A stretch of DNA of 46,961 nt from an uncultured Candidatus Peregrinibacteria bacterium (GTDB taxonomy: Bacteria > Patescibacteriota > Gracilibacteria > Peribacterales > Peribacteraceae): positions 1 to 46,961 of the forward strand of contig CALMES010000089.1 in assembly GCA_937863435.1 (NCBI GenBank), given 5' to 3'. The notes below the pieces were generated by a model, which ran no database searches, was not told the origin of the DNA, and was given only the letters and a program-made list of their open reading frames with translations. Below are positions 24,360-32,858 of the stretch, in pieces (within the stretch, counting starts at the first letter, position 1; the number at the start of each line of letters is the position of its first letter). The translations under genes were made by a program, and so were the position numbers.

Positions 24360-25682
24360 ATGTCATTTCGTTTTGGACGATTTGCGTCAATGGCACTTGT
24401 AGCCGGCATTCTTGTAAACGCCTTCCAGGCATCCGCATTTGCCGCTCCTGCAAAAGAAAATTTATCTGTTATCACCACTTCTTCACCATCATACTCGGCT
24501 GGAAAGTTATTCAGCAACAGTCCGGTTAAAGTAAAAAGTGCTTCTTACTTTCCTCGGGGCAATCTTTTTGTCACAAAATCAGCAATACCGGTCCGATCGC
24601 GCCAATTGCTTGGCGGAACACTCGGTGACGAAATCTTGCGTTTGCAGTTTCATGCTGACTTCGAAGATATTGATGTCACAAACTTAGTCTTTACGGCCGA
24701 AGGCCCGAATGCAAATTCATTCGGCTCTGATGTAGAGCGTCTTGAATTGTACAAAATCGGAGCATCCACTCCCTTTGCAGTCGCAACGGCTGCGGGCTGC
24801 GGATCCGATCCTGTGCTTGCAAACTCGATGTGTGCCCGCATGATCAATCAGGATTTGACAGTTGCCAAGAATGCGAACCAGACAATTTCTGTTCGTCCCC
24901 GCGTCCGTTCGGATGTTGATGGCGCCGTTTCCGGCCACCGCTTCTCGCTCACGCTCAACCCTGCCTCTGCAATCAGTCCAGTTCGTGCTCGTGGATTTCT
25001 GTCGAGTAACACTCTTTCCCAAAACAATGGAAACTCTCTTGCCGAAGGAGAAGTATTCATTGGTACAGCAACGCCAACCGCCGATCAGAAAATCAGCGGA
25101 AAATTGAATGAGGTTGTTCTGTCTAAGGTAATGTCGATCTTCAATGCAGATCCAAACGATAACGGGACGGCTATTCAATCTGGCACTCAGAGAGCGATTG
25201 GTCAATTTAAGTTCAGAACTGCACCAAACAGTAATTCGAAGAACGGACTGAACAAGTGGACACTCGATGGCATTATCTTTAACGTGAATGCAACGAACGT
25301 ATTGCTCGGCTCTGGTAGCTTCAAGATATATAACAAAGCTGATCCAACCACCAAATCTGTTTGTACGCCAAATAATTTTACCGTTGGTACATTTACAGTA
25401 ACGTGCGCAAATCTGACTGTATCCGATATGAATACGCAGATCGACCAGGGAACAGACACTACATTCGTTCTGGAAGCAAACGTTGTTAATCCAAGAGTGT
25501 CACCTTCTCTCACTTCGACACTCCAAGTTTCTCTTACAAATTTCTCCGACATCACTGCTTCTGCATTTGGAGAAATAAGCAGCCATTTGCGCTGGATCGA
25601 TACGGATTTCTCTGCTGCTACTCCATTATTGTGGATTGATTATCCAGAAACATCAATCAATGGAACATCGTACAATTCTTAA
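24360..25682 (+). CDS. Secreted S-layer-like or surface protein
   Basis: A 440-residue exported protein without a recognised family. A clear signal peptide (FGRFASMALVAGILVNAFQASAFA, probable cleavage before APAKEN) is followed by an all-beta, Asn/Thr/Ser-rich body. Two Cys occur close together near residue 145-155 and two more near 350-360 (SVCTPNN, VTCANL), possibly disulfide pairs. There is no C-terminal membrane helix or sorting motif. The stand-alone gene, AT-rich upstream and strong terminator would suit an abundant surface subunit such as an S-layer or pseudopilin-like coat protein, but that is inference. I chose the ATG at 24360 because the signal peptide then starts properly. Confidence 0.75.
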   Translation: MSFRFGRFASMALVAGILVNAFQASAFAAPAKENLSVITTSSPSYSAGKLFSNSPVKVKSASYFPRGNLFVTKSAIPVRSRQLLGGTLGDEILRLQFHADFEDIDVTNLVFTAEGPNANSFGSDVERLELYKIGASTPFAVATAAGCGSDPVLANSMCARMINQDLTVAKNANQTISVRPRVRSDVDGAVSGHRFSLTLNPASAISPVRARGFLSSNTLSQNNGNSLAEGEVFIGTATPTADQKISGKLNEVVLSKVMSIFNADPNDNGTAIQSGTQRAIGQFKFRTAPNSNSKNGLNKWTLDGIIFNVNATNVLLGSGSFKIYNKADPTTKSVCTPNNFTVGTFTVTCANLTVSDMNTQIDQGTDTTFVLEANVVNPRVSPSLTSTLQVSLTNFSDITASAFGEISSHLRWIDTDFSAATPLLWIDYPETSINGTSYNS

Positions 25683-25702
25683 TATTCGATACACACAGAA
25701 TC

Positions 25703-25732
25703 AAAAAACCCTCCAGTAACGGAGGGTTTTTT
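25703..25732. terminator. Bidirectional intrinsic terminator
   Basis: aaaaaaccctcc-agtaac-ggagggtttttt: a 12-bp self-complementary stem with A and T runs on either side. It serves the S-layer-like gene on the plus strand and mutY on the minus strand, whose stop codon overlaps its edge. Confidence 0.92.
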
Positions 25733-26693
25733 ATTCGTGAAGTTTATAGACATTCCTGAATTTCTTGATCATGCCATCCTTTTCCAAAGCACTGAGTAAT
25801 GATGCAAGCCAAGATTGATGCTCATCAGCCCAATCGAGCGTGATGATGGAACCGATATCCTCGAGCGTCATTCCGCGATGCGCATCGCGCAGGGTTTCCA
25901 CAATACGACCGCGAAAAATGCGATTGGGAATGAAAACAGAACCGACGAAACGGCCTGGTTCTTGTTTCTTTATTTTCTTTTTCTTTGCCTGTACCGCTAC
26001 TACCTGTTTCTTCATTCGATTTTTTGCAAGCGGAAACATCTGATATTGCGTATTTGCCTTCGTACAGACAGCCGAACCGAAGTCCATCAGCGCTGCATGC
26101 CAGTCGGCTGTGGTACCGGCATTCGGCTGAGCCAATGCGACTTTCAATACTGCGTCGGCAAGTTTCAGCAACTCTTTATCTTTCGTCTCAAACTCCCCGT
26201 CTTCATTTTCCGGGCCGATGAAAACCCGGTGCAGAATGCGACGGATGTTGGTATCGATACACGGCGTTGGTAAGTTGAATGCGAAGTTACGAACCGCAGC
26301 AGCGGTATACGGACCGATGCCTTTGATAGCGATCAGCTGATCGTATTCCTTTGAAAAAATTCCTTTATGCTGATCGACAATGGTTTTGGCTGCATCGCGA
26401 AGCCGAAGTGCGCGACTGTTGTAGCCCATGCCACGCCAGGCGATAATAACGTCTTTGTTCGACGCCTTTGCCAAATCATGGATGGCGGGAAATTCCCGCA
26501 GGAAACGTGTAAAAATGACTTCCACTCGTGACACCTGCGTTTGCTGCAACATCACTTCGGAAACGAGGATCATGTAGGCGCGTTGCGTATCGTCTTCGAT
26601 CTTCAAGTCGCGCCACGGCAGTGTCCGTTTGTGACGCGAGAACCAGTCCCATATGTATTGGACGAAGGCCTGCTCCTGGCGACTGCGTCTCAT
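25731..26693 (-). CDS. mutY: A/G-specific adenine glycosylase MutY, iron-sulfur ligands missing
   Basis: Removes adenine mispaired with 8-oxoguanine. The catalytic residues are present: Glu46 in SEVMLQQTQV, the helix-hairpin-helix IKGIGPYTAAAV (~122-133), and Asp147 in CIDTNIRRIL. The usual C-x6-C-x2-C-x5-C iron-sulfur cluster is not there. Cys210 is kept, but the other three positions are Tyr217, Phe220 and Arg226. The C-terminal ~70 residues (RGRIVETLRDAHRGMTLEDI onward) look like a winged helix rather than the usual NUDIX-like domain. The start ATG overlaps the stop of the small upstream ORF as ATGA, suggesting translational coupling. Confidence 0.88.
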   Translation of the reverse strand: MRRSRQEQAFVQYIWDWFSRHKRTLPWRDLKIEDDTQRAYMILVSEVMLQQTQVSRVEVIFTRFLREFPAIHDLAKASNKDVIIAWRGMGYNSRALRLRDAAKTIVDQHKGIFSKEYDQLIAIKGIGPYTAAAVRNFAFNLPTPCIDTNIRRILHRVFIGPENEDGEFETKDKELLKLADAVLKVALAQPNAGTTADWHAALMDFGSAVCTKANTQYQMFPLAKNRMKKQVVAVQAKKKKIKKQEPGRFVGSVFIPNRIFRGRIVETLRDAHRGMTLEDIGSIITLDWADEHQSWLASLLSALEKDGMIKKFRNVYKLHE

Positions 26694-26878
26694 TGCTCTC
26701 TCGGACCGAGTATGTGTTTCAAACCCTCTCTTCCTGTGCTTACTCCGCCAGTGACAGCCGTGTCAGGTGTCCAGTGTGGCGGTTGCTCTGAAACTGTTTT
26801 CTTGCTGCCAGGTGCCGGATGGTATTGTCCCTGGATATACCAAGGGTCAACATGAGGTCCGACGGTGTTTTTTGCCAT
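26690..26878 (-). CDS. Small Pro/Gly-rich ORF overlapping mutY
   Basis: A 62-residue reading frame, hydrophilic and rich in Pro, Gly and His (WYIQGQYHPAPGSKK). Its TGA overlaps the mutY ATG by 4 bp (ATGA), a common arrangement in real operons. A TAGAAT lies about 50 nt upstream. I know no family for it. It could be a true coupled small protein or an accidental frame; the overlap is the only strong argument. Confidence 0.45.
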   Translation of the reverse strand: MAKNTVGPHVDPWYIQGQYHPAPGSKKTVSEQPPHWTPDTAVTGGVSTGREGLKHILGPREQ

Positions 26879-26979
26879 ATGTGAAAAGGTGAAGAGAGTT
26901 TGGTACGCACTATTGATTCTACCCTCAATGTTCCGCTTGATCCATTCCGTAAGCCCGGAATCCGCCCCGCTTGCCGGTA

Positions 26980-29583
26980 TTAACGAACTATCCCTATGCG
27001 ATCTTCAATTTCCTGATCCACAAACACTTTCTTGCGACCATACTTCATGCGGCTGTACTCCTTGATGAGCGCGCCGAGCTTTTCGTTGCGCTGCGATTCA
27101 TCGTAAATCGTCGCCATGCTGAACGGGCGGGAAGTGGTGTTGTTGATATTCAGTTTGACATAACAGTTGAAGTTGGGGATGCCTATGACATCCTGCTCAG
27201 AGAGTACGGGGGCAAATTCTTTGGCCATGTACTCGGCGTCTTCGGCGCCGATTTTAAAACTCATGATGGTGCCGACGTTACCGAACACCGCGTCTCGCAT
27301 TTTGGTACTGGCCTGATCGTACGCCGCCGTTTTACCGACCAGCTGACCGATGTACTGGTGCGCCATGACGAGGCCGAGTTCGTACTTACGCGCTTCGGAC
27401 AAGATAGTGGCGAACGCATCAGTAATGAAGTTCTGAAACTCGTCGACGTACAGATAGAAACGCTTGCGATCGCGCTGCGGTACATCGGCGCGGCTCATGG
27501 CAGCCATATTCACTTTGTTTACAAAGATGAGACCGAGCAGCTGTGCGTTCACATCGCCGATGCGCCCCTTGCTCAGGTTCACCAGCAGCACCTTGCCGCT
27601 GTCCATAATCTCGCGGATATTGAAAGCGCTCTTGGGCTGGCCGATGATATTGCGCATGGTGGTGTTTGTAATGAACGGCCCGAACTTGGCGCTGAAGTAT
27701 GGAATCATTTCCTCCTTTTCGCGCTGGCCGGTTTTGGCGATTTCGTTGGTCCAGAAGCTGCGCACGACCGCGTTCTTGCACTTGCTCACTTTGTAGCGCT
27801 GGAACTCGTCATCCACAAACAGACGCGGCACATCAATGAGCGTTGCGCCTTCCTCTTCATCGTCCATGAGCGTGAGACAGCCGTTGCGGAAGTAGTGCTG
27901 AATGCGCGGCCCGAAGATTTCGTTACCAAACAGCTTGATGAAAATCTCCATCGCATCGAGCGATGCGCGATCTTTCTCCTCCGACGTTTTGGCCTCCAGA
28001 AGATTGAGACCCATCGGGCGTTCGATGTCGGCGGGATCAAATACAATCACATCCTTCGCCCGTTCCTTTGGCGTGTGAGCCAGCGCATCCTCGATCAGAT
28101 CGCCGTGAGGATCGACAATGCACAAACCTTCTCCCTTGGCTATGTCCTGTCGCGCCATCCAGTTGAGCAGCGCGGACTTACCCGAACCGGACTTACCGAT
28201 AATATACTGGTGACGCGTACGGTCACCGTCCAGAAAATGAATCTCGGTTTTTATGGCTCGGTAGTTGTTGATACCCAGAATAATCCCCTGCTGCGGTGCG
28301 TTCGGCGGTGGCGGAAGTACTTTGTAATGGATCCAGTCAATGATCGGCATGGTGTTGTAACGACTGTCAGGGAAGTGAAACACGGAGGCCAGTTCCTTTT
28401 CCACCATCAGATTTCTCTTATGCAGGTAGCCGTTGATACGGTGTTGCCACAAAGGATACATAAGGTACTGATTGATCCACAGCGGCATGAAGTCTGCAAA
28501 AATGCGGCGGTTCTTGAAGTAGTTTCCGTACTGATCCTTGAATACGTTGAAAGCCACCTGGAGATTGTTGGTGATATCGAGCGCCCGGTCCCATGTCCTG
28601 GCAGAGCCGAGAATGCGAATGGAGGTGTGAAAACCGCTCATGCCGGCTTTTTCACCCATGCGTTTGTACAGCTCCTCCTCCGGCTGAATCATGCGGATGA
28701 ATGAATCCCCGCCGCTGGCGCCCGGGGCGTTCGTCTTGTCGTCGCCGGCTATGGTTCCAAAAATGCTGCCAATCAGCTTCAGTCCGGGGATCCTGTCGAA
28801 GATGGTGGATTTCTTGCCCTTGAACCCGGACGTGGCGACCGCCTTGGCTTTTCTGGCCCAGCGCTCGGTGAAAACCGGTGTCACCACAACCTGGATGGTT
28901 GCGGTTTCGTCGGGCTCCAGCTTGCTGAGCACGTTCGTGAGGTCGTTCAGCGGATCATCCTGCATGTGATCAAAAAAGCGGAACGGGTATGCTTCGTTTT
29001 TTTTGGCGATCATGTTGTATCCGACCAGCTTGTAGCCCTTCTTCCAGATTTCCGGCGTTTTCTGCAGTGTCACTTCGGCATTGCCGTAAAACGACGTAAT
29101 CTGCTTTTCCACAATCGATGTCAGATACTTGGGCATCAGCACGTAAAATGTAATGAGTCCGTTTTCCAGAAACATTTCGAAGGAAATGGTGATGTAACGG
29201 AAAATCCAGAAATGAATCGTCTGCCAGAATGTCAGCTCCTTCACCTCGTACAACGCGCGAAACAGCTGCTCCATGACCGCGACCTTCTCCTTGAAATCTT
29301 TTTCTGTCCGTTTCTCCTGGTCCATTTTGCTGTCGCTGCGCGGCAGGATGACTTTCATGGATACCAGCTTGCTGCTCTGATACCACGCATAGGTGAACCT
29401 GAATGTCTTTATCGCTTCCTGCAGCACAAACCAAGCGAGCAGAAGTATGCCGGCATTCTGCAAAGGATTGCCGACAAACCAGTTCCACAAATCCATCCAG
29501 ATATTTGCATGAGCGACCCAACCGATTATCTGGATAATCAGGAGAATAATGGGCCAGAAAAGGAGGCGGAGAAAGGTGACCAA
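26980..29583 (-). CDS. Conjugation/type IV secretion-type ATPase (TraG/TraD/VirB4-like) with N-terminal membrane segments
   Basis: An 867-residue membrane-associated ATPase. N-terminal hydrophobic segments (LRLLFWPIILLIIQIIG, AGILLLAWFVL) are followed by a long region of unknown fold. An HerA/FtsK-like motor domain comes next, with Walker A GKSGSGKS (~461-468), VDPHGDLIEDAL, Walker B LYVDEFQNF (~710) and a sensor-like MAHQYIGQL. Relatives move DNA or proteins across membranes. No other conjugation or type IV secretion genes are in the window, so it may serve DNA uptake, pilus function or another export task. The start is TTG at 29583. An ATG alternative is not apparent, and a promoter lies 22 nt upstream. 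Confidence 0.82.
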   Translation of the reverse strand: MVTFLRLLFWPIILLIIQIIGWVAHANIWMDLWNWFVGNPLQNAGILLLAWFVLQEAIKTFRFTYAWYQSSKLVSMKVILPRSDSKMDQEKRTEKDFKEKVAVMEQLFRALYEVKELTFWQTIHFWIFRYITISFEMFLENGLITFYVLMPKYLTSIVEKQITSFYGNAEVTLQKTPEIWKKGYKLVGYNMIAKKNEAYPFRFFDHMQDDPLNDLTNVLSKLEPDETATIQVVVTPVFTERWARKAKAVATSGFKGKKSTIFDRIPGLKLIGSIFGTIAGDDKTNAPGASGGDSFIRMIQPEEELYKRMGEKAGMSGFHTSIRILGSARTWDRALDITNNLQVAFNVFKDQYGNYFKNRRIFADFMPLWINQYLMYPLWQHRINGYLHKRNLMVEKELASVFHFPDSRYNTMPIIDWIHYKVLPPPPNAPQQGIILGINNYRAIKTEIHFLDGDRTRHQYIIGKSGSGKSALLNWMARQDIAKGEGLCIVDPHGDLIEDALAHTPKERAKDVIVFDPADIERPMGLNLLEAKTSEEKDRASLDAMEIFIKLFGNEIFGPRIQHYFRNGCLTLMDDEEEGATLIDVPRLFVDDEFQRYKVSKCKNAVVRSFWTNEIAKTGQREKEEMIPYFSAKFGPFITNTTMRNIIGQPKSAFNIREIMDSGKVLLVNLSKGRIGDVNAQLLGLIFVNKVNMAAMSRADVPQRDRKRFYLYVDEFQNFITDAFATILSEARKYELGLVMAHQYIGQLVGKTAAYDQASTKMRDAVFGNVGTIMSFKIGAEDAEYMAKEFAPVLSEQDVIGIPNFNCYVKLNINNTTSRPFSMATIYDESQRNEKLGALIKEYSRMKYGRKKVFVDQEIEDRIGIVR

Positions 29584-29605
29584 GGGATTGCTGGATAATC
29601 CCTAT

Positions 29606-29614
29606 AGTATACCA
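29606..29614 (-). promoter_or_regulatory. Extended -10 promoter of the conjugation-type ATPase gene
   Basis: Minus strand TGGTATACT, 22 nt before the TTG start at 29583. It is identical to the nonamer at 22422-22430. Confidence 0.5.
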
Positions 29615-29750
29615 CAAAGTCGATGCATTGAATAGCGCCGGAAGAGGATGTGGATTGTGGTAACACATTGAAGAAATACCAACTACCAATTGCCAACTAC
29701 CAACATTAAACAAGCCTTGGTAATTGGTTTTTGGGCTTTGGAAGTTCCGC

Positions 29751-30134
29751 CTAAGCGGCCTTCTTGTACTTCAAAAGTCCCTCCACCATCTCCACCAGCG
29801 ATTTGATCGTCATGTCCTTTTTGACAAAATAACCGTCCACGCCGAGCTTTTTGGCCTTGTCGCGTGTCGTCTGATCTTCAAAATTGGTGATAATAATCAC
29901 AGGAAACGGACGCTTGTCCGTCGGCAGCTTTTCCAATACGCCGAAGCCGTCAAGTACCGGCATATTGAGATCGAGCAGCAGCAAGTCGGGCTTCTGCAAG
30001 GCCACCATGCTGATCACCTCCTCTCCGTTGGCGGCAGTGCGGATCTGGTATTCCGCATTGCTGAATTTACGGACATACAGGTCGCGCAAGACCGGATCGT
30101 CTTCTGCTATAAGGAAGTTGCATTTTGTATCCAT
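29751..30134 (-). CDS. CheY-like single-domain response regulator
   Basis: A 127-residue receiver domain with no output domain. It has the acidic pair in AEDD near residues 10-13, the phospho-acceptor Asp in LLLLDLNMP, the switch Thr in IITNF and the conserved Lys in VKKD. It therefore should accept a phosphoryl group and act by protein contact. No histidine kinase is encoded in the window. A role with the neighbouring secretion ATPase (for example, controlling a pilus or motility) is speculation. I chose the ATG at 30134, supported by a -10 box 7 nt upstream, over an upstream ATG at 30143, which lies inside that box. Confidence 0.92.
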   Translation of the reverse strand: MDTKCNFLIAEDDPVLRDLYVRKFSNAEYQIRTAANGEEVISMVALQKPDLLLLDLNMPVLDGFGVLEKLPTDKRPFPVIIITNFEDQTTRDKAKKLGVDGYFVKKDMTIKSLVEMVEGLLKYKKAA

Positions 30135-30141
30135 AAGACAC

Positions 30142-30150
30142 ATTCTACCA
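30142..30150 (-). promoter_or_regulatory. Extended -10 promoter of the response regulator
   Basis: Minus strand TGGTAGAAT, 7 nt from the ATG at 30134. It decides the start, since the upstream in-frame ATG at 30143 lies within the box. Confidence 0.55.
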
Positions 30151-30217
30151 GAGATTGAGGCAAAATTAAAGAGCAGTTTTACAAACGCACGCCAGATATT
30201 TGCCTTTTACAAGACCA

Positions 30218-30246
30218 AAAAAGCCGCCGGAGCGCATCCGGCGGCC
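30218..30246 (-). terminator. Intrinsic terminator of the NBR1-Ig-like protein gene
   Basis: An 8-bp GC stem (gccgccgg / ccggcggc) with a 7-nt loop. Read on the minus strand it is followed by six T. It stands just past the stop at 30260. Confidence 0.9.
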
Positions 30247-30259
30247 TGTAAGGAACATA

Positions 30260-32734
30260 TTATCGGGCAACGGCATCGAGCGGCTGCACTATCACCTTGC
30301 TGGTACACGCCTCTCCAAAGCGAGTGTTATAGCCGGGCGACATGCGTCCGTTCACTGTGTAGGTCCCTGGAATATTGATAGTGACCGGCACGGTGAGCGA
30401 CACTGTTGCCTGTGGAGCAACGTCACCGGGCGTATACACCTGAGCATTCACCATATAGGGGGCGGAATCGAGCATGATACGGTACGTATTGGGGGTAAAG
30501 TACGTATTGCCTGTGTTCTGCATGCTGTAGGAAAGCGTAAACGGCTGACCGGCGGCAACAGTGATGTCGGCAGGCGCTGTTATGCATTTTGCATCATCTT
30601 TTGCGGCAACAATGGTATACGGAATATCGAATGATTCGCCGAATTTCATGCCGTTATATTCCAGTGAAAGCGTTATTGTGTAGTTTCCTGGCTTCGCGTT
30701 TGCCGGAATAACGTACACGCCGTAGAAATTGCGTGTCCAGAACCCGTTTCCTCCCGGCAGAACAGTCGCATCCAGTTTGATGCTGCGAATGGATTGATTG
30801 GTACGGGAATCAAACATGTTCATACTGACATCCCAGTTGTTCCACGCCGGCACGTATCCATCTTTCGACGGATTCTTGAACGCGCCGGAAATCATGATTG
30901 TCGAGTCCGGAGTAAATACTCCGCTGGTATCGGCATAGGTCATATTCGGCCAGTTGTTGGTCAAGACACGCTCTATCTTCATTTCCGCCGGAATGGCGGT
31001 GGCATCGTGAAGGGTTTTTACAACTGTGTAAGGGATTTTGTATGTTTCACCGAAGTTGCCGTACGGAGAAACAAGCTGCACATTCAGCGTATACGATCCT
31101 GGCTGAATGTCCTTTGGCAGCATGAAGCCCAGGCGGCTTACCTCCAAATTGGCGCCAGGCCGGACAGTATCGCCACGATAGATCCACTTGTTTCCCATTA
31201 AACCTATTTCTTTGCCGGTACGACTGTCTTTAACCGACACGCCGATCTGCTTGGCTGTTGTCCATGCCAGCTCCGCTGCGCCATCCTGCTTGATATTCGT
31301 GAACGCAAATGAGACACCGATCTGCTGACCGGGTTCAAATGTGCTGTTCGTGTCAAAGAATGAAGGCTGCAAACTTCCTTCGGTTACCGACAGCGCCTCC
31401 ACTTTCATTTTGTCCGGCACAGCCTTGGCATTGTACTGAGGCGCAACCACTTTGATTTTAATCACACAGTTGTCGGTAATCTTGCGCTGCACTCTGGTAA
31501 AGCCGCTGGTTGAGCCGTTGTAATCCACATAGACAGAAAGCGGGATGACATAGTTTCCCGGAACCAGCGCATCACTGTTGATCTGGGGAAAAATGACGTC
31601 GGCACGGCCGTGCTGCCATGTTTCCAGATTGGACGGAAGTGCCAGTGCGTAGTTCTGGTCAAAAATTTTCGTCCCCGTCACGCTCATGTCCTGTTTGATG
31701 TAGTACTGTCCGGCCTGCCAGGTATCGGTACCGGTGTTGGCGAATTCCACAGAGTACTTCGGCAGCTGCCCGACCTGAAGCAGATAGGTGTCGGCAGCGA
31801 TCTGGCCGTCTCCAAAGGTGCCGGAACACACGCCTTTTGTCGGCTCGGAGACAATCACTTTGACAACCGCTTTTTCGCCGAACCATGCGACACCTTCATG
31901 CACCATCTGCAAGGTCATGGTATAGGTGCCCGGCGTCGACGGTGCCACAATTTTCACGAGAAAGTTCTTGTAGTTATCCGCATTCGTATTCCCCACCTTT
32001 CCATCCACACGGGAACGAGTGGCATCCAGTCCGAAACGGAAATCATCTGCTGTACCGAGCGCATAACTGGCATCCCAGATATTCAAATTGACGTTCTGCC
32101 GCTGCGTCTTGTTGCGCATGGCAATGTACAGATTTCCTGCCTGACCCGGAAAAAGGCGGACATCCGGAATGTTTTTCGTTTCGAGCATGGCATCATCAAT
32201 GCTTGGAATGAGCGGCTTGGTCACCGTCACAGACAGCGGTACTTCCTGACCGAACCATTCGACACCCTCCTGCACCATGCGAACCTTAAACGTGTAGACT
32301 CCGGGGGTGGCAGGAGCAACCATTTTGATCACAAATGGCTCGATACCGTTTTGCGGAACATCCGCCCGTACAATCGTACGACCGGCATCCGGTCCGAATT
32401 TCTGCGCATCCTGCGGATTCGAGATGCCAAGCCTGTAGTTCGGCGTAGTCCAGGTGTTAAGTTTTGCACCGGCCTGTTTGGATTTATTGGCCATTGCCAC
32501 GATAATCGTAAATGCCTGACCACCCGGAACCACCTGATTGTTACCATGGCCGGTATTGTCGATCATCACCAGCTGCGCGTCATTTATGCCTTTCTGCAAA
32601 AGACCTGCCTGCTGATTGTCGGCAGATGCATTCAAAAGCAGACCGACGACGCCCAGAACGGTTGCAATACCGATCGAGAGAGTCAGCTGGAAATGACTGG
32701 CTGCCCACTTGAGAGGAGAAAATTCTTTTCTCAT
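30260..32734 (-). CDS. Membrane-anchored protein with NBR1-type Ig-like repeats
   Basis: An 824-residue exported protein with an N-terminal membrane anchor (~15-35, LTLSIGIATVLGVVGLLLN) and a series of beta-sandwich repeats to the end. Two early repeats end in nearly the same phrase, VQEGVEWFGQEVPLSV and VHEGVAWFGEKAVVKV. They carry TPGVYTFKVRM/TPGTYTMTLQM, the signature of Ig-like domains found next to BRCA1 (NBR1) and in bacterial surface proteins. Later repeats carry GNFGETYKIPYTVV and GMKFGESFDIPYTIV. It is likely displayed on the outside, perhaps binding other surface components or polymers. It is preceded by a strong promoter and followed by a strong terminator, so it is an independent transcription unit. 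Confidence 0.82.
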   Translation of the reverse strand: MRKEFSPLKWAASHFQLTLSIGIATVLGVVGLLLNASADNQQAGLLQKGINDAQLVMIDNTGHGNNQVVPGGQAFTIIVAMANKSKQAGAKLNTWTTPNYRLGISNPQDAQKFGPDAGRTIVRADVPQNGIEPFVIKMVAPATPGVYTFKVRMVQEGVEWFGQEVPLSVTVTKPLIPSIDDAMLETKNIPDVRLFPGQAGNLYIAMRNKTQRQNVNLNIWDASYALGTADDFRFGLDATRSRVDGKVGNTNADNYKNFLVKIVAPSTPGTYTMTLQMVHEGVAWFGEKAVVKVIVSEPTKGVCSGTFGDGQIAADTYLLQVGQLPKYSVEFANTGTDTWQAGQYYIKQDMSVTGTKIFDQNYALALPSNLETWQHGRADVIFPQINSDALVPGNYVIPLSVYVDYNGSTSGFTRVQRKITDNCVIKIKVVAPQYNAKAVPDKMKVEALSVTEGSLQPSFFDTNSTFEPGQQIGVSFAFTNIKQDGAAELAWTTAKQIGVSVKDSRTGKEIGLMGNKWIYRGDTVRPGANLEVSRLGFMLPKDIQPGSYTLNVQLVSPYGNFGETYKIPYTVVKTLHDATAIPAEMKIERVLTNNWPNMTYADTSGVFTPDSTIMISGAFKNPSKDGYVPAWNNWDVSMNMFDSRTNQSIRSIKLDATVLPGGNGFWTRNFYGVYVIPANAKPGNYTITLSLEYNGMKFGESFDIPYTIVAAKDDAKCITAPADITVAAGQPFTLSYSMQNTGNTYFTPNTYRIMLDSAPYMVNAQVYTPGDVAPQATVSLTVPVTINIPGTYTVNGRMSPGYNTRFGEACTSKVIVQPLDAVAR

Positions 32735-32776
32735 ACAAAGACGAGGGAAATGGATATGGGTGTTTGTAACTGTTTC

Positions 32777-32785
32777 ATTATAGCA
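32777..32785 (-). promoter_or_regulatory. Extended -10 promoter of the NBR1-Ig-like protein gene
   Basis: Minus strand TGCTATAAT, full -10 consensus with TGn extension, 42 nt before the ATG at 32734. Confidence 0.6.
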
Positions 32786-32811
32786 TTTTTCAGCCTGTTT
32801 TAAAAGCCTTC

Positions 32812-32840
32812 AAAAAAAGCAGGCCTTGCGACCTGCTTTT
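32812..32840 (-). terminator. Intrinsic terminator of rpsB-tsf
   Basis: The stem aaagcagg / cctgcttt (8 bp) with loop ccttgcga; the minus-strand transcript then runs into seven T. It lies just after the tsf stop at 32859. Confidence 0.9.
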
Positions 32841-32858
32841 ACACTGACTGACTGAGAG

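Noticed and set aside
26971..28704. 577-codon open frame antisense to the conjugation-type ATPase gene
   Set aside because: The opposite strand encodes clear Walker A and B motifs. The antisense product looks like a shadow with many His/Val/Arg and no domain.
26980..29583. A complete conjugative element
   Set aside because: No relaxase, pilus or mating-pair genes and no attachment repeats are visible around the ATPase gene.
31610..32803. 397-codon open frame antisense to the NBR1-Ig-like gene
   Set aside because: Composition (many His, Arg and Cys) is typical of an antisense shadow. It also covers the promoter of the true gene.
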